Shown here: piece by piece, positions 1 to 8,500 of the stretch
Layout of the letters: each line of letters begins with the position of its first letter
Numbering within the stretch: the first letter of the stretch is position 1
From: an uncultured Prevotellaceae bacterium
Lineage (GTDB): Bacteria > Bacteroidota > Bacteroidia > Bacteroidales > Bacteroidaceae
Direction: 5' to 3'
Length of the DNA: 19,835 nt
NCBI GenBank assembly: GCA_937891085.1
Contig: CALAEY010000067.1
Coordinates: forward strand, 1-19,835
Program-made: the position numbers and the translations under genes
Notes under the pieces: model-generated
Told to the model about the DNA's origin: nothing
What the model saw: only the letters and a program-made list of their open reading frames with translations
The model's database searches: none

Positions 1-1
1 T

Positions 2-982
2 GCCTATATGGAGGCTCGCAAGCTGACGCAGGAGTTCATCGACGACTTCCTGGGTTACTTCATGGATCCTACCAACAAGCACATGTCTTCACTGCTGCTG
101 AAGTGCGGTCTGCCTGGCGGTATGATGGGTTCTATGATGGCCGATATGAAGGGCATGATGCCAGTGATCAACATGTCACTCAAGGCACAGGGTAAGCCAG
201 AGATGACGCTTGATGAGGTGGTGATCAAACTGTTCGATGAGGTAGAGTATGTATGGCCTAAGGTTGGTTATCCTCCACTGGTAACCCCATTCAGCCAGTA
301 CGTGAAGAACATCGCACTGATGAATATTCTGGCCGAAGCACAGGGCAAGCCTCGCTACAGCCTGCTCACCGATAAGAGCATCTGGGGTATGATTCTGGGC
401 AAGAGCGGTCATCTGCCAGGCGAAGTGGCTCCAGAGATCAAGGAGCTTGCCAAGGAGCAGGGTCTGGAATTCTTCACAGGCGACGTTCAGGCACTCTATC
501 CAGACAATATGGACGACTTCCGCAAGGAGATGAAGGAGAATGGCTGGGAAACTGGTCCAGATGATGAGGAACTCTTTGAGTTCGCCATGCACCCAGAGCA
601 GTACCGTCCATTCAAGAGCGGCGTAGCTAAGGAGCGCTTCGAGGCCGACCTTCAGAAGGCTAAGGATGCCGCTATGGCTAAGCAGGGCTTCAGCATGGAA
701 GACGTGCTCAAGATGAAACGTGCCAAGGCTGAGCCTATCGAGGCATTGGAGAAGGGACAGATCTTGTGGGAGATCGACCGCGAGCAGCAGTCTATCGCAC
801 CAACCGTTGGTACTAAGTACAAGGAGGGTGACCATTTCTGCTACATCCAGACACCTTGGGGCTTGAAGGAAATCTTCGCCAACTTCACCGGTAAGATCAT
901 CGAGGTTTGCGTGAAGCAGGGTGAGACTGCCGATAAGGGCGATGCATTGGCCTACATCGAGCGTACCGATAATAAGGAATAG
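2..982 (+). CDS. Pyruvate carboxylase subunit B / oxaloacetate decarboxylase alpha-type protein, 3' part
   Basis: This is the C-terminal ~326 residues of a larger protein; the frame is open to the left edge, so the true start and the TIM-barrel carboxyltransferase active site lie outside the window. The visible part matches the conserved carboxylase domain (PYC_OADA type) of oxaloacetate decarboxylase alpha, transcarboxylase 5S and PycB: a PGGMMGSMM segment followed about 50 residues later by GYPPLVTPFSQYV. The last ~70 residues look like a biotinyl/lipoyl fold (FANFTGKIIEVCVKQGE...KGDALAYIE). However, where biotin carriers have A/V-M-K-M the sequence reads T-P-W-G, with Trp (codon 857-859) in place of the biotinylated Lys. 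The domain may therefore be structural, with a separate carrier protein supplying biotin. Family-level assignment is confident; which of the three activities it has is not decidable here. A hairpin terminator follows. Confidence 0.85.
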   Translation, partial: AYMEARKLTQEFIDDFLGYFMDPTNKHMSSLLLKCGLPGGMMGSMMADMKGMMPVINMSLKAQGKPEMTLDEVVIKLFDEVEYVWPKVGYPPLVTPFSQYVKNIALMNILAEAQGKPRYSLLTDKSIWGMILGKSGHLPGEVAPEIKELAKEQGLEFFTGDVQALYPDNMDDFRKEMKENGWETGPDDEELFEFAMHPEQYRPFKSGVAKERFEADLQKAKDAAMAKQGFSMEDVLKMKRAKAEPIEALEKGQILWEIDREQQSIAPTVGTKYKEGDHFCYIQTPWGLKEIFANFTGKIIEVCVKQGETADKGDALAYIERTDNKE

Positions 983-1021
983 TTTTTTTACCTAGTAATA
1001 GAATTTTAAATTGTTTGGTTT

Positions 1022-1061
1022 GGGGTGTGTCAATGCCTATTTTGACACGCCCCATTCTTTT
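1022..1061 (+). terminator. Intrinsic terminator after the carboxylase gene
   Basis: A 12-bp stem (GGGGTGTGTCAA at 1022-1033 with TTGACACGCCCC at 1042-1053, one G-T pair) is followed by ATTCTTTT. It ends only about 20 nt before the start of the aminopeptidase gene. It therefore ends the upstream transcript, and may also lie in the 5' leader of the next gene if that promoter is upstream of the hairpin. Confidence 0.75.
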
Positions 1062-1080
1062 AAATCCAAAATCTGACGAT

Positions 1081-2475
1081 ATGAAAAGACACTTACTTAC
1101 CATCGCCTTGTGCGCTGCAGTCAGTGCAGGGGCTCAGGCGCAGACAGCAGGCGGGGGCATCAGTGCCCAGATGCTGCAGCAGCTCAAGCAGAGCTATCAG
1201 GAAACGCCGTCTGACAAGGCCATCCGCAATGCCATAGGCAGCAACGATATCCGTGCCTTGGCACTCAATCAAGACAATCTCAAGGCCATGGATACCCACT
1301 TCTCCATCCGCGTGGATTCCAAGGGTATCACCGACCAGAAGTCCTCTGGGCGCTGCTGGCTGTTTACGGGTCTTAACATCATGCGCGCCAAGGCCATAGC
1401 TAAGTATGACCTGCCAACTTTCGAGTTCTCGCAGAACTACCTTTTCTTTTATGACCAGCTGGAGAAGGCCAACCTCTTCTTGCAGGGTATGATAGACACT
1501 GCCGACAAGGCCATTGACGACCAGATGGTGAGCTGGCTGTTCCAGCATCCATTGAGCGATGGCGGTACCTTCTGCGGCGTGGCCGATCTGGCCATGAAGT
1601 ACGGCTTGGTGCCTAAGGACGTGATGCCAGAGACCAACAGCAGCGACAACACTTCACGTATGGCGAGCCTCATTTCCGAGAAACTCCGTGAGTTCGGCTT
1701 GGAGCTGCGCGACATGAAGGGCAAGCGCGCTGCCGATATCCAGGCTAAGAAGACGGAGCAGCTGCAGACCATTTACCGCATGCTGGCCCTCAATCTGGGC
1801 GTGCCTCCTACCGAGTTCGACTTCACCCGCCGCAATGCCAAGGGCGAGCCTGTTGAGGTAGAGCACCACACCCCGATGACCTTCCTTCAGAAATACGGTG
1901 ACACTGGCTTGCTCACCAACTATGTGATGCTGATGAACGACCCAACCCGCGAGTATTACAAAACCTATCAGATCAATTACGACCGCCATACCTATGACGG
2001 CAAGGACTGGACCTACCTCAACCTGCCTATCGATGAGATCAAGGAGATGGCCATCGCCTCGCTGAAAGACAACACCGCCATGTATTTCTCATGCGATGTG
2101 GGTAAGTTCGCCAACAACCAGCGCGGTCTGCTCGACATAAACAACTATGACTACGGCTCGTTGATGGGCACCACCTTCGGCATGGACAAGAAGCAGCGCA
2201 TCCAGACCTTCCAAAGCATGTCTAGCCACGCCATCACCTTGATGGCCGTAGACCTGGATCAGAGCGGCAAGCCCACCAAGTGGATGGTAGAGAATAGCTG
2301 GGGACCAGCCAGCGGTTATCAGGGCCACCTCATCATGACCGATGAGTGGTTCAACGAGTACATGTTCCGCCTCGTGGTAGAGACCAAGTACGTGCCCGCC
2401 CGCCTTCAGGAAATGTTCAAGCAGAAGCCAACCCTCCTGCCAGCTTGGGACCCTATGTTTGCTGAGGAAGATTGA
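1081..2475 (+). CDS. pepC: Secreted aminopeptidase C / bleomycin hydrolase-type cysteine peptidase (C1B)
   Basis: A papain-fold cysteine aminopeptidase that removes N-terminal residues from peptides. The 464-residue protein matches the usual ~450 residue length of the PepC/bleomycin hydrolase family. The catalytic set is visible: Gln86 and Cys92 in TDQKSSGRCWLFTGLN, His383 in SSHAITLMAVD, and Asn405 in ENSWG. The start at 1081 is chosen because it gives a classic signal peptide (MKRHLL, then a hydrophobic stretch ending AGAQA before QTA). An earlier in-frame ATG at 1015 would put the upstream terminator hairpin inside the coding region. The signal peptide is notable because PepC in many bacteria is cytosolic; this form probably acts in the periplasm. 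It appears to be a single-gene unit, flanked by terminators on both sides. No clean TAnnTTTG promoter was found directly upstream. Confidence 0.92.
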   Translation: MKRHLLTIALCAAVSAGAQAQTAGGGISAQMLQQLKQSYQETPSDKAIRNAIGSNDIRALALNQDNLKAMDTHFSIRVDSKGITDQKSSGRCWLFTGLNIMRAKAIAKYDLPTFEFSQNYLFFYDQLEKANLFLQGMIDTADKAIDDQMVSWLFQHPLSDGGTFCGVADLAMKYGLVPKDVMPETNSSDNTSRMASLISEKLREFGLELRDMKGKRAADIQAKKTEQLQTIYRMLALNLGVPPTEFDFTRRNAKGEPVEVEHHTPMTFLQKYGDTGLLTNYVMLMNDPTREYYKTYQINYDRHTYDGKDWTYLNLPIDEIKEMAIASLKDNTAMYFSCDVGKFANNQRGLLDINNYDYGSLMGTTFGMDKKQRIQTFQSMSSHAITLMAVDLDQSGKPTKWMVENSWGPASGYQGHLIMTDEWFNEYMFRLVVETKYVPARLQEMFKQKPTLLPAWDPMFAEED

Positions 2476-2501
2476 CCTTGTCTCCTATTCGGAGTGAAGA
2501 T

Positions 2502-2551
2502 AAAGAGGAAGAATTTGCATTTTTCATGCAATTACTTCCTCTTTTGTTTTT
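2502..2551 (+). terminator. Intrinsic terminator after pepC
   Basis: The outer stem AAAGAGGAAG (2502-2511) pairs perfectly with CTTCCTCTTT (2535-2544). An inner stem TTGCAT/ATGCAA (2515-2520, 2526-2531) closes a small loop, with a minor internal bulge. The hairpin is followed by TGTTTTT. It separates pepC from the nqr operon. Confidence 0.8.
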
Positions 2552-2570
2552 AAGGTGTGTTATTATTTCT

Positions 2571-2578
2571 TAACTTTG
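2571..2578 (+). promoter_or_regulatory. Bacteroidetes -7 promoter box for the nqr operon
   Basis: TAACTTTG matches the housekeeping Bacteroidetes -7 consensus TAnnTTTG exactly, 37 nt upstream of the nqrA start. A TTTG that could serve as the -33 element occurs at 2543-2546, but the spacing (24 nt) is longer than the usual ~19, so the -33 assignment is weak. Transcription would begin near 2585, giving a leader of about 30 nt. Confidence 0.6.
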
Positions 2579-2615
2579 CACCAAATTATAAAAACCTTTA
2601 TATTAATATAAACGC

Positions 2616-3965
2616 ATGGCAAATGTAATTAAATTACGCAAAGGCCTTGACATCAACCTGAAAGGCAAACCCGCTGCGGAATTACTGAAGGTAGAAGAGC
2701 CTGGTTTCTATTCGTTGGTACCAGACGATTTCACCGGTGTGACTCCGAAGGTGGTAGTCAAAGACGGACAGAGTGTTTTGGCCGGGGAACCCTTGTTTAT
2801 TGACAAGAACAACCCTGAAGTAAAGTTTGTATCACCCGTTAGCGGCGTAGTTGCAAGCGTAGAACGCGGTGCGCGTCGAAAGGTGATGAACATCATTGTG
2901 GAGGCCGACAAAGACCAGAAGTCAGTTGACTTCGGTAAGAAAGACCCTTCAAAGATGTCGGCAGAAGAGCTGAAGACCCTCCTCTTGGAGGCTGGTCTGT
3001 TTGCCTTCTTCCGTACTCGTCCTTACGACGTGATTGCTGCTCCTACCCAGTCTCCGAGAGCCATCTTCGTATCGGCTTTCGACAGTGCGCCTCTGGCACC
3101 CGATTTCGAGTTCCAACTTCAGGGTGAGGAAGCTAACTTCCAGACGGGCTTGGCCGCCCTCTCAAGAATTGCCAAGACTTATCTCGGCATCAGTGTGAAA
3201 CAAAAATCAGCTGCTCTCACGCAGGCACAGGGCGTGGTGGTGACCGCATTCGACGGTCCTCATCCAGTTGGCAACGTGGGCGTGCAGATCAATCACGTAG
3301 CTCCTGTTTCTAAGGGCGAAGTGGTTTGGACCATCGGCGCAGAGGCAGTGATCTTCATCGGCCGCTTGCTCAATACCGGTAAGCTCGACCTCACCCGCAC
3401 CGTGGCTGTGACGGGCTCAGAGGTGCTGAAGCCAGCCTATGTGAAGCTGAAGGTGGGCGCCAAGCTCGATAAGGTCTTCGCTGGCAAGGTGGCCACAGAC
3501 AAGAACCTGCGCTACATCAGCGGCAACGTGCTCACGGGCAAGCAGATCACTCCAGATGCCTATCTGGGTGCCTTCCACGCTCAGCTCTCCGTGATCCCAG
3601 AGGGTAACGATGAGAATGAGTTCCTCGGTTGGATCATGCCACGTACCGACCAGTTCAGTGTGAACCGCTCATACTTCAGCTGGCTGCAGGGCAAGAAGGA
3701 ATATACGCTCGATGCACGTGTGAAGGGTGGTGAGCGCCACATGATCATGTCTGGCGAGTATGACAGCGTATTCCCTATGGACATCTATCCAGAATACCTG
3801 GTGAAAGCCATCATCACTGGTGACATCGACAAGATGGAAGCCCTGGGTATCTACGAGGTAGCTCCTGAAGACTTTGCACTCTGCGAGTTTGTCTGCTCTT
3901 CCAAGGTAGAAGTACAGCGCATCGTGCGCACCGGTTTGGACAACCTGCGCAAGGAAATGGCTTAA
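2616..3965 (+). CDS. nqrA: Na+-translocating NADH:quinone reductase subunit A
   Basis: A 449-residue peripheral subunit of the Na+-pumping NADH:ubiquinone (here probably menaquinone) oxidoreductase, facing the cytoplasm and contributing to quinone chemistry. The N-terminus MANVIKLRKGLDINLKGKP is the family's characteristic opening, and the length equals that of known NqrA. It has no membrane segment, as expected. It is the first gene of nqrABCDEF: a -7 box lies upstream and nqrB starts 34 nt downstream. Together with NqrB-F it couples NADH oxidation to Na+ export, which in anaerobic Bacteroidales drives solute symport and links to fumarate respiration. Confidence 0.97.
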   Translation: MANVIKLRKGLDINLKGKPAAELLKVEEPGFYSLVPDDFTGVTPKVVVKDGQSVLAGEPLFIDKNNPEVKFVSPVSGVVASVERGARRKVMNIIVEADKDQKSVDFGKKDPSKMSAEELKTLLLEAGLFAFFRTRPYDVIAAPTQSPRAIFVSAFDSAPLAPDFEFQLQGEEANFQTGLAALSRIAKTYLGISVKQKSAALTQAQGVVVTAFDGPHPVGNVGVQINHVAPVSKGEVVWTIGAEAVIFIGRLLNTGKLDLTRTVAVTGSEVLKPAYVKLKVGAKLDKVFAGKVATDKNLRYISGNVLTGKQITPDAYLGAFHAQLSVIPEGNDENEFLGWIMPRTDQFSVNRSYFSWLQGKKEYTLDARVKGGERHMIMSGEYDSVFPMDIYPEYLVKAIITGDIDKMEALGIYEVAPEDFALCEFVCSSKVEVQRIVRTGLDNLRKEMA

Positions 3966-3999
3966 AGGATGTAATTAATGTTTTAACAATAGATAGTAA

Positions 4000-5172
4000 A
4001 TGAAAGCGTTAAGAAATTATCTCGATAAGATAAAGCCGAGCTTCGAGGAAGGCGGCAAGCTGCACGCATTCAGGTCGGTGTTCGACGGATTTGAGACATT
4101 CCTCTTCGTCCCAAACACCACGGCCAAGTGCGGTACGCACATCCATGACGCCATAGACAGCAAGCGCATCATGTCCATGGTGGTCATCGCCCTCATTCCT
4201 GCCATGTTGTTCGGTATGTATAACGTGGGCTATCAGCACTACACTGCCGTTGGTGAGCAGGGCGGTTTCTGGGCCATGTTTTTCTATGGTTTCTTGGCAG
4301 TGCTGCCAAAGATCATCGTTTCTTATGTAGTGGGCTTGGGCATTGAGTTCGTCGTAGCTCAGTGGAAGCACGAGGAGATTCAGGAAGGATTCCTGGTGAC
4401 AGGTTTCATCATTCCGCTCATCGTGCCTGTGGAGTGCCCATTGTGGATTCTGGCTGTTGCCACTGCCTTCGCAGTGATCTTCGCCAAGGAGGTGTTCGGC
4501 GGTACGGGTATGAACGTGTTCAACGTGGCCCTGATCACCCGTGCATTCCTCTTCTTCGCCTATCCAGCCAAGATGTCGGGTGATGCCGTTTGGGTGTCTG
4601 GCGACACCATCTTCGGTCTGGGCGGCAAGGCTGTCGACGGCCTCACAGTGGCCACCCCTCTGGGTCAGGCTGCCACGGGCGTAGACGTCACCTATTCACT
4701 GCCAGATATGATCACAGGTTTCATCCCTGGTTCTATCGGTGAGACCAGCGTCATCGCCATTGCCATCGGTGCAGTGATCCTGCTCTGGACGGGCGTGGCC
4801 AGCTGGAAGACCATGTGCTCAGTGTTTGTAGGTGGTGCCGTGATGGGCATGATCTTCAATGCTGTAGGTCCAAGCACCGAGATCGCTCAACTGCCTTGGT
4901 ATGAGCATCTGGTGCTGGGTGGCTTCTGCTTCGGTGCCGTGTTCATGGCCACAGACCCTGTGACCTCTGCACGCACAGAGACTGGTAAGTACATCTATGG
5001 TTTACTCATCGGTGCCATGGCAATCATCATCCGCGTGCTCAATCCTGGTTATCCAGAGGGCATGATGATGGCCATCCTGCTGATGAACGTGTTTGCTCCG
5101 CTGATCGACTACTACGTGGTTCAGAGCAACATCAACCGTCGTGCAAAACGTGCCGTATTGTCTAACAAATAA
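4000..5172 (+). CDS. nqrB: Na+-translocating NADH:quinone reductase subunit B
   Basis: A 390-residue polytopic membrane subunit carrying covalent FMN and a large part of the ion path. It opens with MKALRNYLDKIKPSFEEGGK, typical of NqrB, followed by multiple hydrophobic helices and the conserved segment FMATDPVTSARTETGKYIYG near the C-terminus. The covalent FMN site is normally a threonine in an S/T-G-A-T motif. Here the matching segment is DGLTVATPLG, keeping the last Thr (Thr219), while the serine-glycine positions read Thr-Val. The stop codon directly abuts the first possible ATG of nqrC. Confidence 0.96.
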   Translation: MKALRNYLDKIKPSFEEGGKLHAFRSVFDGFETFLFVPNTTAKCGTHIHDAIDSKRIMSMVVIALIPAMLFGMYNVGYQHYTAVGEQGGFWAMFFYGFLAVLPKIIVSYVVGLGIEFVVAQWKHEEIQEGFLVTGFIIPLIVPVECPLWILAVATAFAVIFAKEVFGGTGMNVFNVALITRAFLFFAYPAKMSGDAVWVSGDTIFGLGGKAVDGLTVATPLGQAATGVDVTYSLPDMITGFIPGSIGETSVIAIAIGAVILLWTGVASWKTMCSVFVGGAVMGMIFNAVGPSTEIAQLPWYEHLVLGGFCFGAVFMATDPVTSARTETGKYIYGLLIGAMAIIIRVLNPGYPEGMMMAILLMNVFAPLIDYYVVQSNINRRAKRAVLSNK

Positions 5173-5187
5173 ATGCCAGAATTGACG

Positions 5188-5862
5188 ATGAAAACAAATA
5201 GTAATACCTATACTATCATTTACGCTGCGGTAATGGTTGTTATCGTGGCCTTCCTGCTGGCATTCGTTAGCTCTGCCCTCAAGAGCAAGCAAGACCAGAA
5301 CGTAGAGCTGGATACAAAGAAGCAGATTCTCTATTCACTGAACGTTCGCGACATCAACGATGCCAATGCACAGTACAATCAGTACATCAAGAAAGACTGC
5401 GTGATGACCCCCGCAGGTGAGTTGCAAGACTACAACGGCAAGTTCATCACCGGTTTCGAGAAAGACGCCAAGAGCAATGGCAACTACCATGTGTTCGTGG
5501 CCGAGGTAGATGGTCAGACCAAGTATATCTTCCCAGTCTATGGCGCAGGCCTTTGGGGAGCTATCTGGGGCTATGTGGCACTGAACGATGACAAGGATAC
5601 CGTCTATGGTACCTACTTCTCACATGCCAGCGAGACTCCGGGTCTGGGTGCTGAAATCGCCACCGAGTGGTTCCAGAACTCCTTCATCTCTAAGAAAGTG
5701 CTCAACGCCGGCAAGGTGGCCCTGAGCGTGGTGAAGAACGGCAATGCCAAGGGCGATGTCAACAAGGTTGACGGCGTATCCGGCGGTACCATGACCAGTA
5801 ACGGTGTAGATGCTATGCTGCGCGACTGCCTGAGCAATTATGAAGTATTTTTAAATAAATAA
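5188..5862 (+). CDS. nqrC: Na+-translocating NADH:quinone reductase subunit C
   Basis: A membrane-anchored subunit with covalent FMN on the periplasmic side. One N-terminal helix (about residues 8-31, YTIIYAAVMVVIVAFLLAFVSS) anchors a soluble FMN-binding domain. The flavinylation motif is DGVSGGT, with Thr201 as the expected attachment residue; the usual SGAT alanine is Gly here. Two starts are possible: ATG 5173, immediately after the nqrB stop, and ATG 5188. The latter gives MKTNSNTYTIIY, closer to the Bacteroidales NqrC N-termini I recall, so 5188 is used; the earlier start adds five residues. Confidence 0.95.
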   Translation: MKTNSNTYTIIYAAVMVVIVAFLLAFVSSALKSKQDQNVELDTKKQILYSLNVRDINDANAQYNQYIKKDCVMTPAGELQDYNGKFITGFEKDAKSNGNYHVFVAEVDGQTKYIFPVYGAGLWGAIWGYVALNDDKDTVYGTYFSHASETPGLGAEIATEWFQNSFISKKVLNAGKVALSVVKNGNAKGDVNKVDGVSGGTMTSNGVDAMLRDCLSNYEVFLNK

Positions 5863-5865
5863 GGT

Positions 5866-5873
5866 AGAGGAGG
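5866..5873 (+). promoter_or_regulatory. Strong ribosome binding site of nqrD
   Basis: AGAGGAGG ends 9 nt before the nqrD ATG at 5883. This is a near-perfect Shine-Dalgarno sequence, unusual in a Bacteroidetes operon where most starts here have weak or no such element. It may raise synthesis of the small integral subunits relative to NqrA-C. Confidence 0.6.
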
Positions 5874-5882
5874 AAAAAGAAT

Positions 5883-6518
5883 ATGTCAGAATTATTTTCA
5901 GCTAAGAATAAAGAAGTATTCACCACTCCCCTGGGCTTGAACAACCCTGTTACCGTGCAGGTGCTGGGTATCTGTTCAGCACTGGCAGTTACCAGCAAGT
6001 TGGAGCCAGCCATCGTGATGGGTCTTTCTGTGACGGTGATTACCGCCTTTGCCAACGTCGTGATCTCCTTGCTCCGCAAGACCATTCCAAACCGCATCCG
6101 TATCATCGTGCAGCTGGTAGTGGTAGCAGCGTTGGTAACCATTGTAAGTGAGATTCTGAAAGCCTTCGCTTACGACGTGAGCGTGCAGCTTTCTGTATAT
6201 GTAGGCTTGATCATCACCAACTGTATCCTGATGGGCCGTCTCGAGGCATTCGCCATGCAGAACGGACCGTGGGAGTCGTTCCTCGATGGTCTTGGCAACG
6301 GACTCGGCTATGCGAAGATCCTGCTCATCACCGCATTTGTCCGCGAACTCTTAGGCTCAGGCACCCTGCTGGGTTTCAACATCCTGAATTATGACTTTAT
6401 CAAGGATTTAGGCTACGTGAACAACGGCTTGATGCTCATGTCACCGATGGCTCTGATCATCGTGGCTTGCATCATCTGGTATCAGCGTGCTCATCACAAA
6501 GAATTGCAAGAAAAGTAA
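5883..6518 (+). CDS. nqrD: Na+-translocating NADH:quinone reductase subunit D
   Basis: A 211-residue integral membrane subunit, about six helices, with the standard family length. NqrD and NqrE are paralogues of inverted topology that together hold a metal/[2Fe-2S] centre in mid-membrane through one pair of cysteines each. Here Cys31 (GICSALAVT) and Cys114 (IITNCILMGRLEAFA) sit in the expected repeated positions. The start is supported by an AGAGGAGG site 9 nt upstream. It lies between nqrC and nqrE; nqrE begins 13 nt after its stop. Confidence 0.96.
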   Translation: MSELFSAKNKEVFTTPLGLNNPVTVQVLGICSALAVTSKLEPAIVMGLSVTVITAFANVVISLLRKTIPNRIRIIVQLVVVAALVTIVSEILKAFAYDVSVQLSVYVGLIITNCILMGRLEAFAMQNGPWESFLDGLGNGLGYAKILLITAFVRELLGSGTLLGFNILNYDFIKDLGYVNNGLMLMSPMALIIVACIIWYQRAHHKELQEK

Positions 6519-6531
6519 ATAAAGAAGCATT

Positions 6532-7158
6532 ATGGAACATTTTTTCAGTTTATTCGTACGCTCCATTTTCGTGGACAACATGATATTCGCGTTCTTCCTG
6601 GGTATGTGCTCATACCTGGCAGTTTCTAAGAACGTGAAGACTGCGCTGGGCCTGGGTGCTGCTGTTACCTTTGTGATGGTAGTGACTCTGCCAGCCAACT
6701 ATCTGCTGCAGACCAAGGTTCTCGCAGAAGGCGCACTGGTAGAAGGCGTAGACCTCAGCTTCCTGAGTCTCATCCTCTTCATTGCCGTGATTGCTGCCAT
6801 CGTGCAGCTGGTAGAGATGCTCGTAGAGCGTTTCAGCCCGTCACTCTACAATGCACTGGGTATCTTCCTGCCTCTGATTGCCGTGAACTGTGCTATCATG
6901 GGTCTTTCACTCTTCATGCAGACCCGCATCGGTCTGAACGAGAGCGATCCTAAGTTCATCGGCGGTGTGGCCGACTGCCTTGCCTATGCACTGGGTTCAG
7001 GCATCGGTTGGCTGCTGGCCATCGTTGGTCTGGCTGCTATCCGTGAGAAGATGGCTTACTCTGACGTACCTGCCCCTCTCAAGGGTCTGGGTATTACGTT
7101 CATCACCGTGGGTCTCATGGCCATGGCATTTATGTGTTTCTCAGGTTTGAACATTTAA
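6532..7158 (+). CDS. nqrE: Na+-translocating NADH:quinone reductase subunit E
   Basis: A 208-residue integral membrane subunit, paralogous to NqrD, with about six helices. The N-terminus MEHFFSLFVRSIFVDNMIFA is typical. Cys26 (FLGMCSYLAVSKN) and Cys120 (AVNCAIMGLSLF) match the two membrane cysteines that ligate the intramembrane metal centre in characterised NqrE, at the same numbering. The gene lies 13 nt after nqrD and 16 nt before nqrF, consistent with one transcript. Confidence 0.97.
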   Translation: MEHFFSLFVRSIFVDNMIFAFFLGMCSYLAVSKNVKTALGLGAAVTFVMVVTLPANYLLQTKVLAEGALVEGVDLSFLSLILFIAVIAAIVQLVEMLVERFSPSLYNALGIFLPLIAVNCAIMGLSLFMQTRIGLNESDPKFIGGVADCLAYALGSGIGWLLAIVGLAAIREKMAYSDVPAPLKGLGITFITVGLMAMAFMCFSGLNI

Positions 7159-7174
7159 AGGAAAGGAATATACA

Positions 7175-8446
7175 ATGAATACAAGTTTAATTTTAGCGAG
7201 CATTGGGGTATTCCTTGTAGTCATCCTCGTGCTGGTGATTATGCTGCTGGTAGCCAAGTACTACTTGGTTCCATCAGGAAACGTGAAGATAACTATCAAT
7301 GGCGGTGACAAGGAGCTGGATGTGCAGAGCGGCAGCACGCTGCTCAACACCCTGGTGACCAACGATGTTCACCTGCCATCTGCCTGCGGTGGCAAGGGCT
7401 CATGCGGCCAGTGCAAGTGCCAGGTGCTCGAGGGCGGCGGCGAGATTCTGCCTTCAGAGACCTCACACTTCAGCCGTAAGCAGCAGCAAGACCACTGGCG
7501 TCTGGGGTGCCAGGTCAAGGTGAAGAACGACCTGAAGATCAAGATTCCAGAGAGCGTGCTTGGCGTGAAGGAATACGAGTGTACAGTGATTTCAAACAAG
7601 AACGTGGCCTCCTTCATCAAGGAGTTCATCGTGCAGCTGCCAGCTGGCGAGCACATGGACTTCGTGCCAGGTTCCTACGCACAGATCCAGATTCCTAAGT
7701 ATGAAATCGACTATGACAAGGATATCGACAAGGACTCTATCGGCCCTGTCTATCTGCCATCATGGGAGAAGTTCGGCCTCTTTACGCTGAAAGCCAAGAA
7801 TGACACCCCAACCGTGCGTGCCTACTCTATGGCCAACTATCCAGCCGAGGGCGACCGCTTCATGCTGACCGTTCGTATCGCCACCCCTCCATTCAAGCCA
7901 AAACCACAGGTGGGCTTCATGGACGTGCCTCCAGGCATCGCCTCTTCTTACATCTTCTCCCTGAAGCCAGGTGACAAGGTGAAGATGAGCGGTCCTTACG
8001 GAGAGTTCCATCCTAACTTCACCTCTGGCCGTGAGATGATCTGGGTAGGTGGTGGTGCCGGTATGGCTCCTCTGCGCGCACAGATCATGCACATGACCAA
8101 GACGCTGCAGACTCGTGATCGCAAGATGTCATTCTTCTATGGTGCTCGCTCACTCAGTGAGGTGTTCTACTTGGAAGACTTCTTGCAGATTGAGAAAGAC
8201 TTCCCTAACTTCAAGTTCTATCTGGCCCTCGACCGTCCAGATCCAGAAGCCGATGCCAAGGGCGTGAAATACACTCCAGGCTTCGTGCATCAGGTGATGT
8301 ACAGCGAGTACCTGAAAGACCATGAGGCTCCTGAGGATATCGAGTACTACATGTGCGGTCCTGGCCCTATGTCAAAGGCCGTAGAAGGTCTGCTCGACAG
8401 TCTGGGCGTACCTCCAGAGATGTTGAGTTTCGACAACTTCGCTTGA
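7175..8446 (+). CDS. nqrF: Na+-translocating NADH:quinone reductase subunit F
   Basis: A 423-residue NADH-oxidising entry subunit. The domain order is clear: an N-terminal membrane anchor (residues ~5-32), a plant-type [2Fe-2S] ferredoxin domain, then a ferredoxin-reductase-type FAD/NADH module. The cluster ligands are Cys71, Cys77, Cys80 and Cys112 (CGGKGSCGQC...LGC). The FAD-binding motif is RAYSMANYP, the NADH-binding glycine motif is GGGAGMAPLR, and YYMCGPGPM near the C-terminus is the conserved CGP signature. It is the last gene of the operon, followed within 20 nt by an intrinsic terminator. Confidence 0.98.
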   Translation: MNTSLILASIGVFLVVILVLVIMLLVAKYYLVPSGNVKITINGGDKELDVQSGSTLLNTLVTNDVHLPSACGGKGSCGQCKCQVLEGGGEILPSETSHFSRKQQQDHWRLGCQVKVKNDLKIKIPESVLGVKEYECTVISNKNVASFIKEFIVQLPAGEHMDFVPGSYAQIQIPKYEIDYDKDIDKDSIGPVYLPSWEKFGLFTLKAKNDTPTVRAYSMANYPAEGDRFMLTVRIATPPFKPKPQVGFMDVPPGIASSYIFSLKPGDKVKMSGPYGEFHPNFTSGREMIWVGGGAGMAPLRAQIMHMTKTLQTRDRKMSFFYGARSLSEVFYLEDFLQIEKDFPNFKFYLALDRPDPEADAKGVKYTPGFVHQVMYSEYLKDHEAPEDIEYYMCGPGPMSKAVEGLLDSLGVPPEMLSFDNFA

Positions 8447-8464
8447 TACCTTATTTATATAATG

Positions 8465-8500
8465 AAAGCGGCAGGGTTCACAAGCCTTGCCGCTTTTTTT
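8465..8500 (+). terminator. Intrinsic terminator of the nqr operon
   Basis: A 12-bp stem, AAGCGGCAGGG plus a flanking A on the left arm (8465-8476), pairs with CCTTGCCGCTTT on the right arm (8485-8496). It has one G-T pair and an 8-nt loop, and is followed by an uninterrupted run of Ts to 8500. This is a textbook rho-independent terminator. Confidence 0.92.

Noticed and set aside
1015..1080. N-terminal extension of the aminopeptidase from an upstream ATG
   Set aside because: It would include the terminator hairpin and place the signal peptide internally.
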